From Rhizophlyctis rosea (lineage: Eukaryota; Chytridiomycota; Chytridiomycetes; Rhizophlyctidales; Rhizophlyctidaceae), in the NCBI GenBank assembly GCA_027596075.1, contig JADGJC010000371.1, positions 1-36,879 on the forward strand: a stretch of DNA of 36,879 nucleotides, given 5' to 3'. Shown here in pieces: positions 21,401 through 31,834 of the stretch. Both the position numbers and the translations under genes were made by a program. Numbering within the stretch: the stretch's first letter is position 1; the number at the start of each line of letters is the position of its first letter. Under the pieces are notes generated by a model. That model searched no databases, had not been told where the DNA came from, and saw only the letters and a list, made by a program, of their open reading frames with translations.

Positions 21401-24400
21401 GCTTGAACACATCGCAAGTCTCATAGTACTGCTCCCAGTACCGGGGCACATCAAGACACCATCGTGATGCTAAAGAAATCATTATCAATTTGTGGCTGAG
21501 CTGAACTGACCCGTGTGGGACGGATGAGAAAACTCACTCGAGCAATGAGTATTCCATCGGTCCTGCGACTGAAAGTAATCGACCCTACTAGTCACATTTC
21601 TTTCATCGTCTTCTGGTAGAACGCCTCATCTTTTTTGTCATTCCCTGTGGCATTTTCAATGTCCAGCCAGAGTTACCGTTGATTGTCATATCCCTACGTC
21701 TGCACATATATCAGAAGGTTGCAACGTGACTGCTATCCATGCAAACGGCCGCAACCATCCGACCGGTCGCTAACATCATGTATCATTGATCAGAAGTTTC
21801 TTTTTGCTGTGTAGCGGGGGCGCCAAAAAAGAAGATCAACGGCATCTATCAGTCAAGCTTTATCAAAGCAAAGACACGTTCCAGTCGAAAGCAAAGACAC
21901 CCTCAATTTGGAAAAAGCTCTCACAGTGTTCGGCACCAGCTTGTAACGTGTTCGGCATTCAAATGAAATTCTCTGTTCAGCAACACGGTCTGAATAGGAT
22001 GCCATTTTGGCTGCCCTATGAAGTTCGGAGCGCGTACAAATGACACTCATCAACATGGACACTCTCGAGACCAAAAAGAAACTGTTCCGCACGCTGCCTT
22101 GCACGGTTTGTGCAGCTGGAAAGTGTTTGTTAAGATAATGTGATGTATTTCTGCAAAGTCTTTGTTTGGAGGGACCTTTTGATCTTATCACCTCCACATG
22201 TCCCAAATCCCCAATCAAGAAGAAAATGAAATAAAGCACTACACCAAAAAGCATTTCGGTGCAAGGTAAGGTGCATCCGAGCCCTTCTTGCAACGCGTGT
22301 CACTCGCTCAACATGTTGAAACTGGGATGTGGCTTCTTCCAGTTGTTTCCATCTCACTTGCTCCTCAAGGACGGACCATGCACCAAAGTGTGATGCTGGA
22401 TGTTATGCAACCTCCCAAATGGTGGAAGATGGTGGACCATTGCTTTTGTCGTGCGTGTGAGACGAGGACAGAGCTTTTCTTTTAACAACCGCGCATGCAT
22501 ACAATTTCAAAGGGTTTTTTACGATGGACTGGTATAATTACCCTGCAGTACGTGTACCATTTCGAGCAGCTCACACGCAGGCGCCAAGGAAGCAAATCTT
22601 CGGGAAGCTATCCAGTGACGTTCTGCAGCCAGGGAGGTCATTGTGTCGTGCCGGCTCAATACAATTAGGCAGGAGCAGCAGAAAGTGTCATGACCACGGT
22701 CCATTGCAATGACCTTTGAGCTGCAAGGCCATCTTTGTGTGAGATCCTACTCCTGCAACTTCCTTTTTCCGTCAAGTTCCAAATGTACCCGCACATTTGG
22801 TTACCGGGGCCAAAGAACTATACCTATCTGTTCTTTCCCATATGGAGAGTCACCAATATGTTTCCTGCACAGTCGCTTGACCACATGGAAGGTCTGAAAA
22901 ACCAAGCGCACATTTTACTACAATGCGCCTCAATGCCGTGCATGCCTTATGGACTGCCCGGACAAACTCATCCAAAGTGGGATAGTGAGCCCCACTTACA
23001 CGTGGGATTCATTCAGGCTCGTGCAGGCAAGAGGCAACCGATGGCGACGTGCACGAACTCCCGTGTCACTTCTTTGAGCATCCTTTTTGAGATTCATCAG
23101 CCTCTAACATGCATGAGCTATGACGTTCTATCACTAGCGCGTGAATTCCGCATTGAATGCGCAACATCTCGGTCATCAGCGCACGCAGGGAAAAGGGATC
23201 CGGGAGCGCAATGCCGGTTCACCGAAGCTTCGCTCCACTGACACCCAACCACGACAAACCCCTCGCTATAAGTTCTTGTTGTTTTCTTTTTGAGTCTTGA
23301 TGCCAATCAATCTCATCCGAGGCTCAATGGTAGGACATAACGACCCCAAGTCATAAAAATCAGGCAGAGAGGACCACCATCAGGGCCGATCTCGGTTGAA
23401 CATGTCTTTGGGTATGTTTACTTTTGGGCTTTGTTGCAGCCTCGTTGAGTGAAATCTTCAAACAAGGGTCCGATTTGGAAGACAAACATTCGGATGAGCA
23501 GATTTTCTCACAATGAGCCGGCAACATGGTTGATTGGCCACAGGCTTGACATTTGCATATATTATCTACCGCCATTGTTTGTTCTTCTGATAATTGCCAA
23601 GTCCTTGTCAAACGAGTGATCCGGGAATCTGTTTTCGGAACTGACAAATTTGAGTGTACGCAAGAACATAGTGAAAGACATAGAAGATTAAACCTATCGC
23701 AGATAGGCGATCGTCGCAATAGAGGACGTGATGGAGACGTGCCAACACCAATGGAGACACTGAATGCGTATGCACCCCGATCCGCATTTCGGAACAGACC
23801 AAATGGTATCCTTTGGAGCCGAAGTGGGTAAGATGGCTGCAAACTTGCAATTACTACTGCTAGTCCCGTTCTTCAACGGATCGCCCCAACACAGTCCAGG
23901 GCTTTGAGATTGGGCATGCGCAGGCTCCAAATTATGTATACAGCGAGTGTCTCTCAAAAGAAGATCGAACGGTGACCGTAAATAAATCAGCATACACGCT
24001 TCACTGCATTCGTTCTTCTGCGAATATTGAGATCCTTGGGTTCGAAGGGCATGGATCCCCCTCCGCTCGGTGCACTGACAACGTTGGCAACACATGCGAC
24101 CTTGCCTGGAGTTGGGGAAATGGTTTTCAAGTTGTGCGATCAATCAAGCTCCAATAGTTAACTCGAAAATATGAGCAATAGATGGCAGCTGTGTAAGGCC
24201 ATTATATTTCCTCGCTGTCCCACACACATCCGCAACAAACACACACTAAACACTTCTCAACTGAGCGACCTGATGAAACTGATTACTTAGCGAAATGTTG
24301 AGGTCGAGGGTAACCTTCCGTGTACTTCAAAACGGTCTGCGAGATGTGGCCAGCTGAATTATGGTTCTCGCTTTCCGGAGTACATTTTTCTTCTTGAAAC

Positions 24401-24829
24401 TCTCTCCCCGATTGTCGTGCATCAAAAAGGATCTGTCCGGAAGAAATACTGCAAAAAGTGACCGTGACACAAGGTTCTGCACAGCGCGCTTTGCTAAGTG
24501 GCACTTATCGACCCACGGTGCGCATCCCAAGACTTCCATCAATAATGGTGTCGCGCTTGCAAATTGACCTATCTTGTCTCCGTCAAGTCATTGATACATG
24601 TGCAGAAAAAGGACTTGTATTCGCAAGTCCAAAGTCTATTTGGAGAGATGATACATTCCGAAAGGCTTGGGATTGTCCGGCGTCAGCTGTCCCTTCCGAT
24701 TGGAACATGCTTGGATCCCTCATTTTCTGACTGTAGCTCTGTTTGACGGTCAGCTTTGTCAGGTAAGGAAGGCCACCGATAGTGTGTCAAAATGGCTTGG
24801 GCCCGGGATAACCATAATATCTTTGGAAA

Positions 24830-24852
24830 CCCTTGAACCCTTGAACCCTTGA
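24830..24852 (+). repeat. Three tandem CCCTTGAA units
   Basis: CCCTTGAA occurs as two perfect copies and a third truncated copy in a row. It is short and probably a slippage product. Confidence 0.85.
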
Positions 24853-25086
24853 GGCTACTGTGGCTTTTCACTGAACACACGTTGCCAAATCCACAACTTC
24901 ACGGTGGTGGGTGCCCTTCCCACATTTTCCTCTGTCGTTTACCAGGTGCTTTTATGAACCATCCTACATGCCTGGTCATTCGCACGCGCCTCTATAACGA
25001 CTCTGAAGCGCATGCACCAGTTTCCCGCTTCCTGCTTAACCACACCTATCATACTGTCCGTCCTGCTCGAAGGACACTCCCCCATC

Positions 25087-26702
25087 ATGTCGTTCCGTCT
25101 GCTCCTGCAAGTGGCCCGTTCCCCCAACCGTCAACCTCCTCACCCCTCCATATCCTCCCTCCCAAAAGAGATCCTCATCGAAATTGGTAACTTCCTAGAC
25201 TGGCCCTCATACTACATATTCAGCCATACCTGCCAAACCTTACGTTCAATATGCAAAGACACCACCCGTCCCGACCGCTTCCTATACTCCCGCCTCGTCT
25301 CAGCCTGCATACGCCTCGGCCGCCTCATAAGACGTCATTTCAGAAACCCATGGTATGAGCGCCCAGAATCTACATTCGAGTCAAATGGACCAGCAGTACA
25401 CCCCCTGGCATTGCTTTCGTGGATCGTTCGGAGTTTCAAACTCTTGGAGACATTGGTTTTCGAGAAATCTATGAAGAGTTGGGGAAGGTCGAATTTCATG
25501 AAGCCTACAAAGGATGCCCGGATCAATTTCAAACTTTTTGCCGCTTATTGGAATTTCATGGGGGAGTGAGTCATTGAATGGACCGGAGAAGGGTGGTTTG
25601 GGAAGTTAGTCCACGAGGTGAAAACGATGGAAATGTCTGAAATGGACTTTTGGAATGTTCTTCAATCTCGGCATTTGGATGATGCCGTCCGTCAGTTGGA
25701 GAGTGATGTGGGACGAAGAAGGGCTCGACAGATGGTGCGGAAATGGTTATATGATGGTGTCATTTTCCAAATGTTTGGCCCGGTGGATGTTGAGGAACGG
25801 CTCAATCGTTTGGAGGTGCGTTCCCAAATGAGCAGATTTTGATTCATGAAATCATATCCAACTAACGCTGACATGACCATACTGCGCTCCTCCCTCAGGC
25901 CATACTAAATCACTACCCCAAAGGTGTCTCCACATTTGGGCCCTTCATCCTCCCATCATACCTCCGTCCTCCCACCGGCTACCTCCGCGGAACCCAAACC
26001 TCATACCCACCCCGCATGGCCCCAACGTTGCGCTTGCAGAATTACACCTACACTGTCCACATCTTCCAAGGACTGGATTTTATTGCGTACGGGGATGATG
26101 AAATAGTCGAGGAGGAAGCATATCCTTTCATAGAGCTTGACGTCTTGTTGGACCGGTGTACGAGACTGGAAAAGAGATTCGGGGCCGTTAAAGTGAAAGA
26201 TGGAAAAATTGAATTAGTAAACTCTCAGGTTTCCGTAAGAGAAGCTACCGCAATATTGCGAAGGGAGTGGTGGAATGGTGAAGGTTTGGTTGGTTGGCTG
26301 GGCCTGGCTACCTCGTTGTTTCTTCGTTATTTAGTGACGGCTTGCGCCAGCCTGGTGGTAGTGGCCATTGCGTTGTTGTCTTTGGGCGGGATGATTTGGC
26401 CGACCGTTCCATTGATGGGTTGTATGGTGGTGTTGGAACGGGCTGAACAGGGTACGGAGAGGTATCGCAAATTACGGGATGAGATGGTGAGGGATTTTCG
26501 GAGGGAGGTCAGAGCGTTGGAGGATGAAGTGTATCCAGCTGTTTGGATTTCCCTAGCCTTCAAAGAGGTCAACATTTCCACTTTGGCCGCCATCCGACGA
26601 GTGGGTGCACCGACAACACCCTTTTACCCAATGGTCTTTGAAGTAGATCTTGAAGTAGATGCACCTTGTGAAATTCGGATGCACAAATATAGATTTTCCT
26701 AA
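25087..26702 (+). CDS. F-box-like protein with in-frame TGA
   Basis: From ATG 25087-25089 the N-terminus contains an F-box-like pattern at about residues 22-60 (SSLPKEILIEIGNFLDW, then HTCQTLRSICK). F-box proteins recruit substrates to SCF ubiquitin ligases through Skp1; that role is family knowledge. The frame stays open except for TGA at 25567-25569, after which it continues in the same frame to a good donor (GTGCGT at 25816). The intron 25816-25898 (83 nt) has CTAAC and CTGAC branch-like motifs and a CCTCAG acceptor. The last exon 25899-26702 ends in TAA and contains a hydrophobic segment (about residues 385-425), suggesting membrane association. A GTGAGT overlaps the TGA, but no acceptor restores the frame, so the stop looks real (mutation, read-through or assembly error). 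Total length would be about 510 codons. Confidence 0.6.
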
Positions 26703-28033
26703 AGCCCGATATGCATTGGTTGCTGAGTTCGCAGTTGCGCGCATGATCGGACAGGCAGCTTTTGGTTGAAACGCTGGACTTTGATATTTGTTTGTTTGCG
26801 AATGAATGGAACAGCACTCGAAGCCACCGTGATTTATCGACGAATACACCATTTGATTGTCGGAAGTTTTTGTTAGTCCGCGCCAACGTACACGAATCAC
26901 TTCTGTCAGACAGAGGATCAAGGATATACATGCAAATGTTTCCAACGACCAAAGGTAAATTCAATGAAATTTGCGCAGCTTCGAATCTGTCTCCGTGGTG
27001 CTGGTGGGATACCTGGCGGTATTTTCAGGCGCCCCCACCCATTGTTTGTCAACGTCTTAGTCACGTTTGTAAATAGAATCCCGTAACTATTACAACAACC
27101 CAAACCGGAGCTCAACTCCTCCTTTAAAAATTCAGCACCACTGTCAATCCGCTCTTTGTCAGCCGCATGCGGTAACAGAATTCCAACAACTGACTACTGC
27201 ATTACATCTCATTCGATTCATAAAGCGGAGATGGTCACTGGACAGGGCTGGCCATACCACGCTCCACCAATCAATACAGTTCCCCATCATACCTGATCAA
27301 TGCAACCTTGCAATTCTCAACCTTTCAGCAGCACTGATGAGCTCGTCTTATTGATATTGTTGCCGGTGGAAGATGACGGTGCATTCGTGATTCACAAGTG
27401 GGGCTGAGTGGATCTGGTGGTGCTCGACATTGCATTCGACGAGCTGAGGGCGGTCAGCCCCCGTGCCGCGTCACGAGTATACAAGACGTCAAGTCACATT
27501 GATTCAGTCGTGTAATGTTGCATCGCCTTCTGGGTCCTGTACGGAGAGTCCTCCCTTTGTGTTGCATTGGGACACTTGCAAAGAGACTCTTTGGGGTGGC
27601 CGCCCCCACTTCATCCACGCTGCATGGAGACCTTGAGGTACAAAGTTGGCTCATTGAAAGAGAGCGTGTGATTTATATCCGTGGTCTGTTCAACCGCGTG
27701 GAAAATGCGTCGGATCACGGCGGCAAACAATCGACATCAACATCGAAGGCAAAGCTCCGGCGGATCAGGTGAAGCGCCCAACACTGTGTCGAAGAGCTAA
27801 CAGCGTTTGCGTGGAAGTAATCCAGCATAGAGAATGTATGTATGCTTCTTGTTGCTCGGCAACAACGCTGCGCCAATACGACTGATGTTTGTTGGCGAGG
27901 TGCACCAGTGAGTTAACATACAGCGCTCGTGAGCTGGAATACTCTAGCAATGATGGTCAACCATTCCTTCACTGCAACGGCAGCACGCCTCACAACAGAT
28001 CTATTTCCTTAAAAACAATCAAAACAGCAAAAA
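26703..28033. other. Gap with weak candidate exons
   Basis: A minus-strand frame at 26569-26964, which overlaps the 3' end of the F-box-like gene, starts with an F-box-like pattern (LPLVVGNICMYILDPLSDRS, then NKNFRQ and RWLRVLF) and may be part of a second, antisense F-box gene. A plus-strand frame 27300-27515 begins with ATG, is broken by TGA at 27405-27407 and ends at TAA. Neither is secure. Confidence 0.3.
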
Positions 28034-29119
28034 TTAATCACTCGCATCGCATCGGACCTTCAAATTCCACCTATCTCTGAAGGGCCTCTCCAGAATGTAA
28101 CCTTGCGCCGGGTCTAGACTGATGACATGCATGCGAGCGCATTCCTCCATGCGACCTACCTTCCAGACAAAGTACTCTGGGTTGTCTTCAAGCCCAGTGA
28201 GTGTCAACGGCAGCTGACTCAATAACTGCAACTGAGTATACTCACTTCCCCCACTCGTCGAAACGCCCAACGCTCCCAATGTTATCATCTCGTCAATTTG
28301 CAGTTCCACCATATCCGTCCAGTGACCCAAAAAGGTGACTTCGATTCCTAAAATGACCACTGATGTCCATTCTCGGCAATGGGATTTGCTTTACGAATCC
28401 GTGGACGTCCAAACTCACGGTGGTGCTGGTCCCGCTCCATAAATACGCTTCTTTACGTCCGTCTCCATCATCAAAATACTTGTGGATAGTTGATCTCAGG
28501 ATGCTTTCCACGACCGCTTGGTTGATGTCCTCCCCTCTGGACAGCACCTGATTGCCGCACCCCTCCAAAAACCACCATCAGCAGCTCCCTCGCCCGCCCC
28601 TTACCCACTAACCAATTCTAAGCAAATGAGCCCGGAATGAGGTAAGGGCCCTCCCTGTCACAGCAAGGGCAGCAAGGCTGTATTTTTCTGTACGCTCCTG
28701 ACCGCGCCCTCTTTGAACTCACCATATTTCCAGTGACGAGCCGTGTCCCAAATTGTGTTGAGTTGCCAGTCAGAATTCTTACCGTAGGCATCAATTGCGT
28801 CCATTAACGCCTGAGACAAGCGAGGCACACGATCCAGGTGGACATTTAAGCAGATCAGGCGATGATGAGGGTTACAGGGACATCGAAACGGAATGGGTAG
28901 GAGTAATCTGAGTTTGCAGCAGTGGAGGCTACGTTGCGCGGTGATAGGCGTCATTGCTTTCTTCCTGTGCTCTTCATGATATATTTTCTTTCCCTCTTTG
29001 TAATCCTCAATTTTGATAGCGTCCTCAACAGTTCTTGCGACTGGCAACACCGACTTGCTGGTGTAATTGAAACTCGAAGTACCAAGGACGACATTTCGCG
29101 GACGCAGCGCGATGCAAAT
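28034..29119 (-). CDS. Possible multi-exon gene, function unknown
   Basis: Three protein-like segments lie in order on the minus strand. Exon A runs from an acceptor-like CTACCTAG at 29120-29122 to around 28,720, where a GTGAGT donor-like site occurs at 28717-28722. Exon B lies at about 28,562-28,457 and ends at GTAAAG. Exon C runs from a TTTTAG acceptor (first base 28347) to TAA at 28034-28036. The B-C join keeps the frame with a 109-nt intron; the A-B join does not resolve in phase with the sites seen, so the model is incomplete. Exon C is Leu/Glu-rich (QLLSQLPLTLTGLEDNPEY). No domain was recognised. A chance alignment of open frames cannot be excluded. Confidence 0.35.
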
Positions 29120-29403
29120 CTAGGTAGGCTATGGCATGACTTCTTCTTTTTACCGTCGATTGCACACGAGATGCCTTTGTGAGCGTACTTGTATTGTCCG
29201 CCGATGTGAAAACATGAACCATTTGTGAGCATGCGTCAAAGGCTGTTAGGGTGCCTCGCCAGGAAATCCATTGCGCCCGGCGCATGGAGCTTACCACATG
29301 TGCGTTGCGCAGATTACACGTATCGGGATGTCTCCAAACTAATCATACATACTCTGCTCATGGTTGCATGATATCCCCTGCTTGACCTCTCCTGATTGGT
29401 GTG

Positions 29404-30361
29404 ATGTCAATCTCCGACGTACTGCTATGGAAGGCGTTCGATACGTCCCCAACTTCACAGCAGTCGCTGTCGGACTATTTGCGAACTCAGTTGGTGGTAC
29501 CTGTCAAGACTTCTTACATTCTGCCCATTGGCAAGGACCCCACCTTAGCTGTCACTGAATACGCTTCACTCTTAACCACTGCGATCCAACCCCGCCTTTC
29601 CTCCATAGCCAAACTCCCCACCACCATTCCCAACCCTCCCACAAGCTCCGTCTCCTACATCACAGATGACTGCCCATCCGGCGACAGAATGGGCACTCTC
29701 ATATGCGTACCCATCAACCTCTCCCTCCCCTCCACACTAACCGACTTCACAATATCCACCAACACCACCGGCGACGCCCGTCACTGGGAAGGTACCGCAA
29801 CGTCCGGTCGTTTGGGTAGAAAACACCATTTGGTCCCCCGCGTCTGTTGGCGCCACCGACCCCCTCACGCTCGGCAATGACTTCGTTATGTTCGATTACA
29901 TGGAATCTAGCCTCATTTCTTCCCTTGACCCAATAACTTCCTCAACAGCTTGGGACCGCGGCCGTATCACCACCTGGTTGATGAATCACTCCGATGGAAG
30001 GCAGTACGTCGTGACGCACACTCGGTATTTCACTTCGGGGTGGTTGGGGAATGTCACTCGTGCTTGGGGTGGAAGTGATGAGTTGTCAACGGATATCTGG
30101 GAGACATTACAAGCCACGTCGTCAATTCCGTTCTTAGCGTCACCAGACCGGGCCTTCCGCCTCCTCCGCTTGGGTAAACATGACAATCAACCAACATCGG
30201 TGGAATGCGTGGTGGATTTGTTGAGTTCTAGTCCTGTGACGCGTGTACAGCATTATCGGTGTGCAGTATCACAATTCCAAGTGTCGGACACAACGCTAAC
30301 CCTCGTTTCTTTTCATTCTGAGCTATGGCCGACTTCCCCTTATGACCATTTCAGATCTTGA
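29404..30361 (+). pseudogene. Hypothetical protein gene with one frameshift
   Basis: From ATG 29404-29406 the frame runs to about 29,775 and continues one base out of phase (open from 29,741) to the stop at 30,361, about 318 codons overall. The two halves match in composition: C-rich codons first, G-rich later, as in the F-box-like gene. The protein is Ser/Thr-rich with a Trp-rich middle (VVWVENTIW, ITTWLMNHSDG, RAWGG). No signal peptide, membrane segment or known domain was found. The single shift in the CGACGCCCG context could be a real indel or an assembly error. The call that it is coding rests on the long second frame (more than 200 codons). Confidence 0.55.
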
Positions 30362-31232
30362 GAAAATTGGTAACTTATACGTAATGTTGGTTATGTCGCA
30401 TTCCATTCTTGTCTGAGACTCGGAGATCAAGATCAATGCCCATCCTTTTTTTGCCCTGTTTGCCCACCGACTTTTGCGCAGTCGCACAGAGCCAACACAA
30501 CTTTCACAACAGCCGACCCAAGCCCCCCTGTCAACCCCTGCCCTCCCTTCCTCTCTTTCCCCCTTCCGTTCAATTCGTGAGAGGGCAGTTTGGCAGGAAA
30601 TTTGAGGCTGTTTGACACAAATATCGGTGATTCTATGAAAATTTTCCATTCATTGCATCTGCCCCGATAATTCACGGTCCTTATACCAAGTGCTGAACAT
30701 TCCAGGTGAGCAATCTTTACCGCTTTGATGTCCGGGTTCACGGAGTTGTATCTGATATGATACATCTGGCGTCAGCGACACATAAGACTTACACGCACAA
30801 GCGTTGCTCCATCCCAGCCTTTTACGAATGGATTCTATCAACATTGCATGCCCGGCACCACCGGACTCAATCCGACTGTGATCACCTATTTTCTCTATTG
30901 TCTCTCAGGAAAAGCACCAAATGGGTCCAGCAAGCGCCTCCTACACTCTATCGTCTGCCACGAGAAGTCGCCCCGCTGAAGTCAGTTGAACGGGTTTGAC
31001 AAAAAAGAAGAATACGACAATGGATTCGTAGTGCCACAGGTATGACGGTAGCTACAAACAACCCCACTGATTACGCAGTGCTCAACTGGTTATAGGTTTG
31101 CCTTCCACCCGATCCTACCACCTGCATAGTCCCCAATTTCTCACAAATTTTAGAACATGACAGTTGAGGGAGGCTTGCGGGTTGAAGGGTCATGTATGAC
31201 GTTTCTTCCGGTTCTATTTATTGGGCCTTGAG
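30362..31232. other. Possible upstream exons, unresolved
   Basis: A strong acceptor-like tract (TTTTCTCTATTGTCTCTCAG) ends at about 30,908 and a donor-like AG|GTATGA lies near 31,038. The frame between them contains a TGA, so no exon could be confirmed. The rest shows nothing recognisable. Confidence 0.3.
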
Positions 31233-31834
31233 TGCATTTTTTCCACGATCCAAGTGATCGGGTGCAATTTGGTGGCAGACGGCGCCAAGACTTTGTGGTG
31301 TATGCCTTCTCAGGTTTCTCTCCATATGCGGCTTTCATGCAAGTTTCGAAGGCGGCAGGCGCAAAATTTGAAGGGTTTGAAGTGTCCATTAACTTCAAAG
31401 AGATATGTGAAGGTGCGTGCTTCTTTTCGCTGAAGTGAAAATTAAGTGAAGTGGAAATTTCGTGAGACTAAGCTGGCGTCATGGCAGGTGACGCTGACAA
31501 TAGTTGTCAAACGGTGGAGTTGACATGCATAAGCGTTACTGCGAACAGGCTGATGGACAGGGTGACGGACCGGTGGCATGTACGTTCTGCTAAAGTTGAC
31601 CTATCGCCTTTGAGCAAGGGCCATGTTTCAACCCTGTCGCTGGAAGCAGGAGCCTTGAGCAAACTGATGGTGTGTCAAGTAGGCGAGATGGATAGTGCGT
31701 TTCTGTGAGCGCCATTCTTCCAAATACGTCGTCTTTGACATCGTTTCAAAATTCAATACGGGAACTAAAAGTGATCCGATGCACACTCCACAGATCTGGA
31801 GACAGCTCATTACTTGCGTTTCTGGAATATTTGA
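31233..31834 (+). CDS. Partial spliced gene, function unknown
   Basis: Exons 31233-31412, 31488-31694 and 31794-31834 join in frame across introns of 75 and 99 nt. Both donors read GTGCGT; acceptors are GGCAG (31485-31487 area) and CCACAG. An ACTAAG branch-like motif lies in the first intron and an ACTAAA in the second. The product (about 140 codons, stop TGA 31832-31834) includes a basic RRRQDFVVYAFSGF stretch and a DRVTDRWHVRSAKVD stretch. The 5' exons were not found, so it may be the 3' end of a gene or a remnant. No domain was recognised. Confidence 0.4.

Larger units (their letters stand above)
17001..25086. other. Long region of short overlapping frames, no confident gene
   Basis: The longest frames here (19724-20257 + and 22735-23241 +, 177 and 168 codons; 23360-23842 -, 160 codons) overlap comparable frames on the other strand and show no domain. 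Several plus-strand patches (about 17,280-17,575; 17,834-18,181; 18,680-18,870) read like protein for short distances and then change frame, which suggests old coding sequence that has decayed, but this could not be tied to a family. No tRNA or rRNA was recognised. Confidence 0.4.

Noticed and set aside
22735..23241. A 168-codon plus-strand frame as a gene
   Set aside because: No domain, no splice partners, and frames of this length are expected by chance in a region this large.
25566..25617. A short intron starting at GTGAGT that would remove the TGA in the F-box-like gene
   Set aside because: All nearby AG acceptors give lengths that shift the frame into an early stop, so splicing does not rescue it.
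29088..29160. A 34-nt intron joining two minus-strand frames near 29.1 kb
   Set aside because: Too short for the introns seen elsewhere in the window (62-307 nt).
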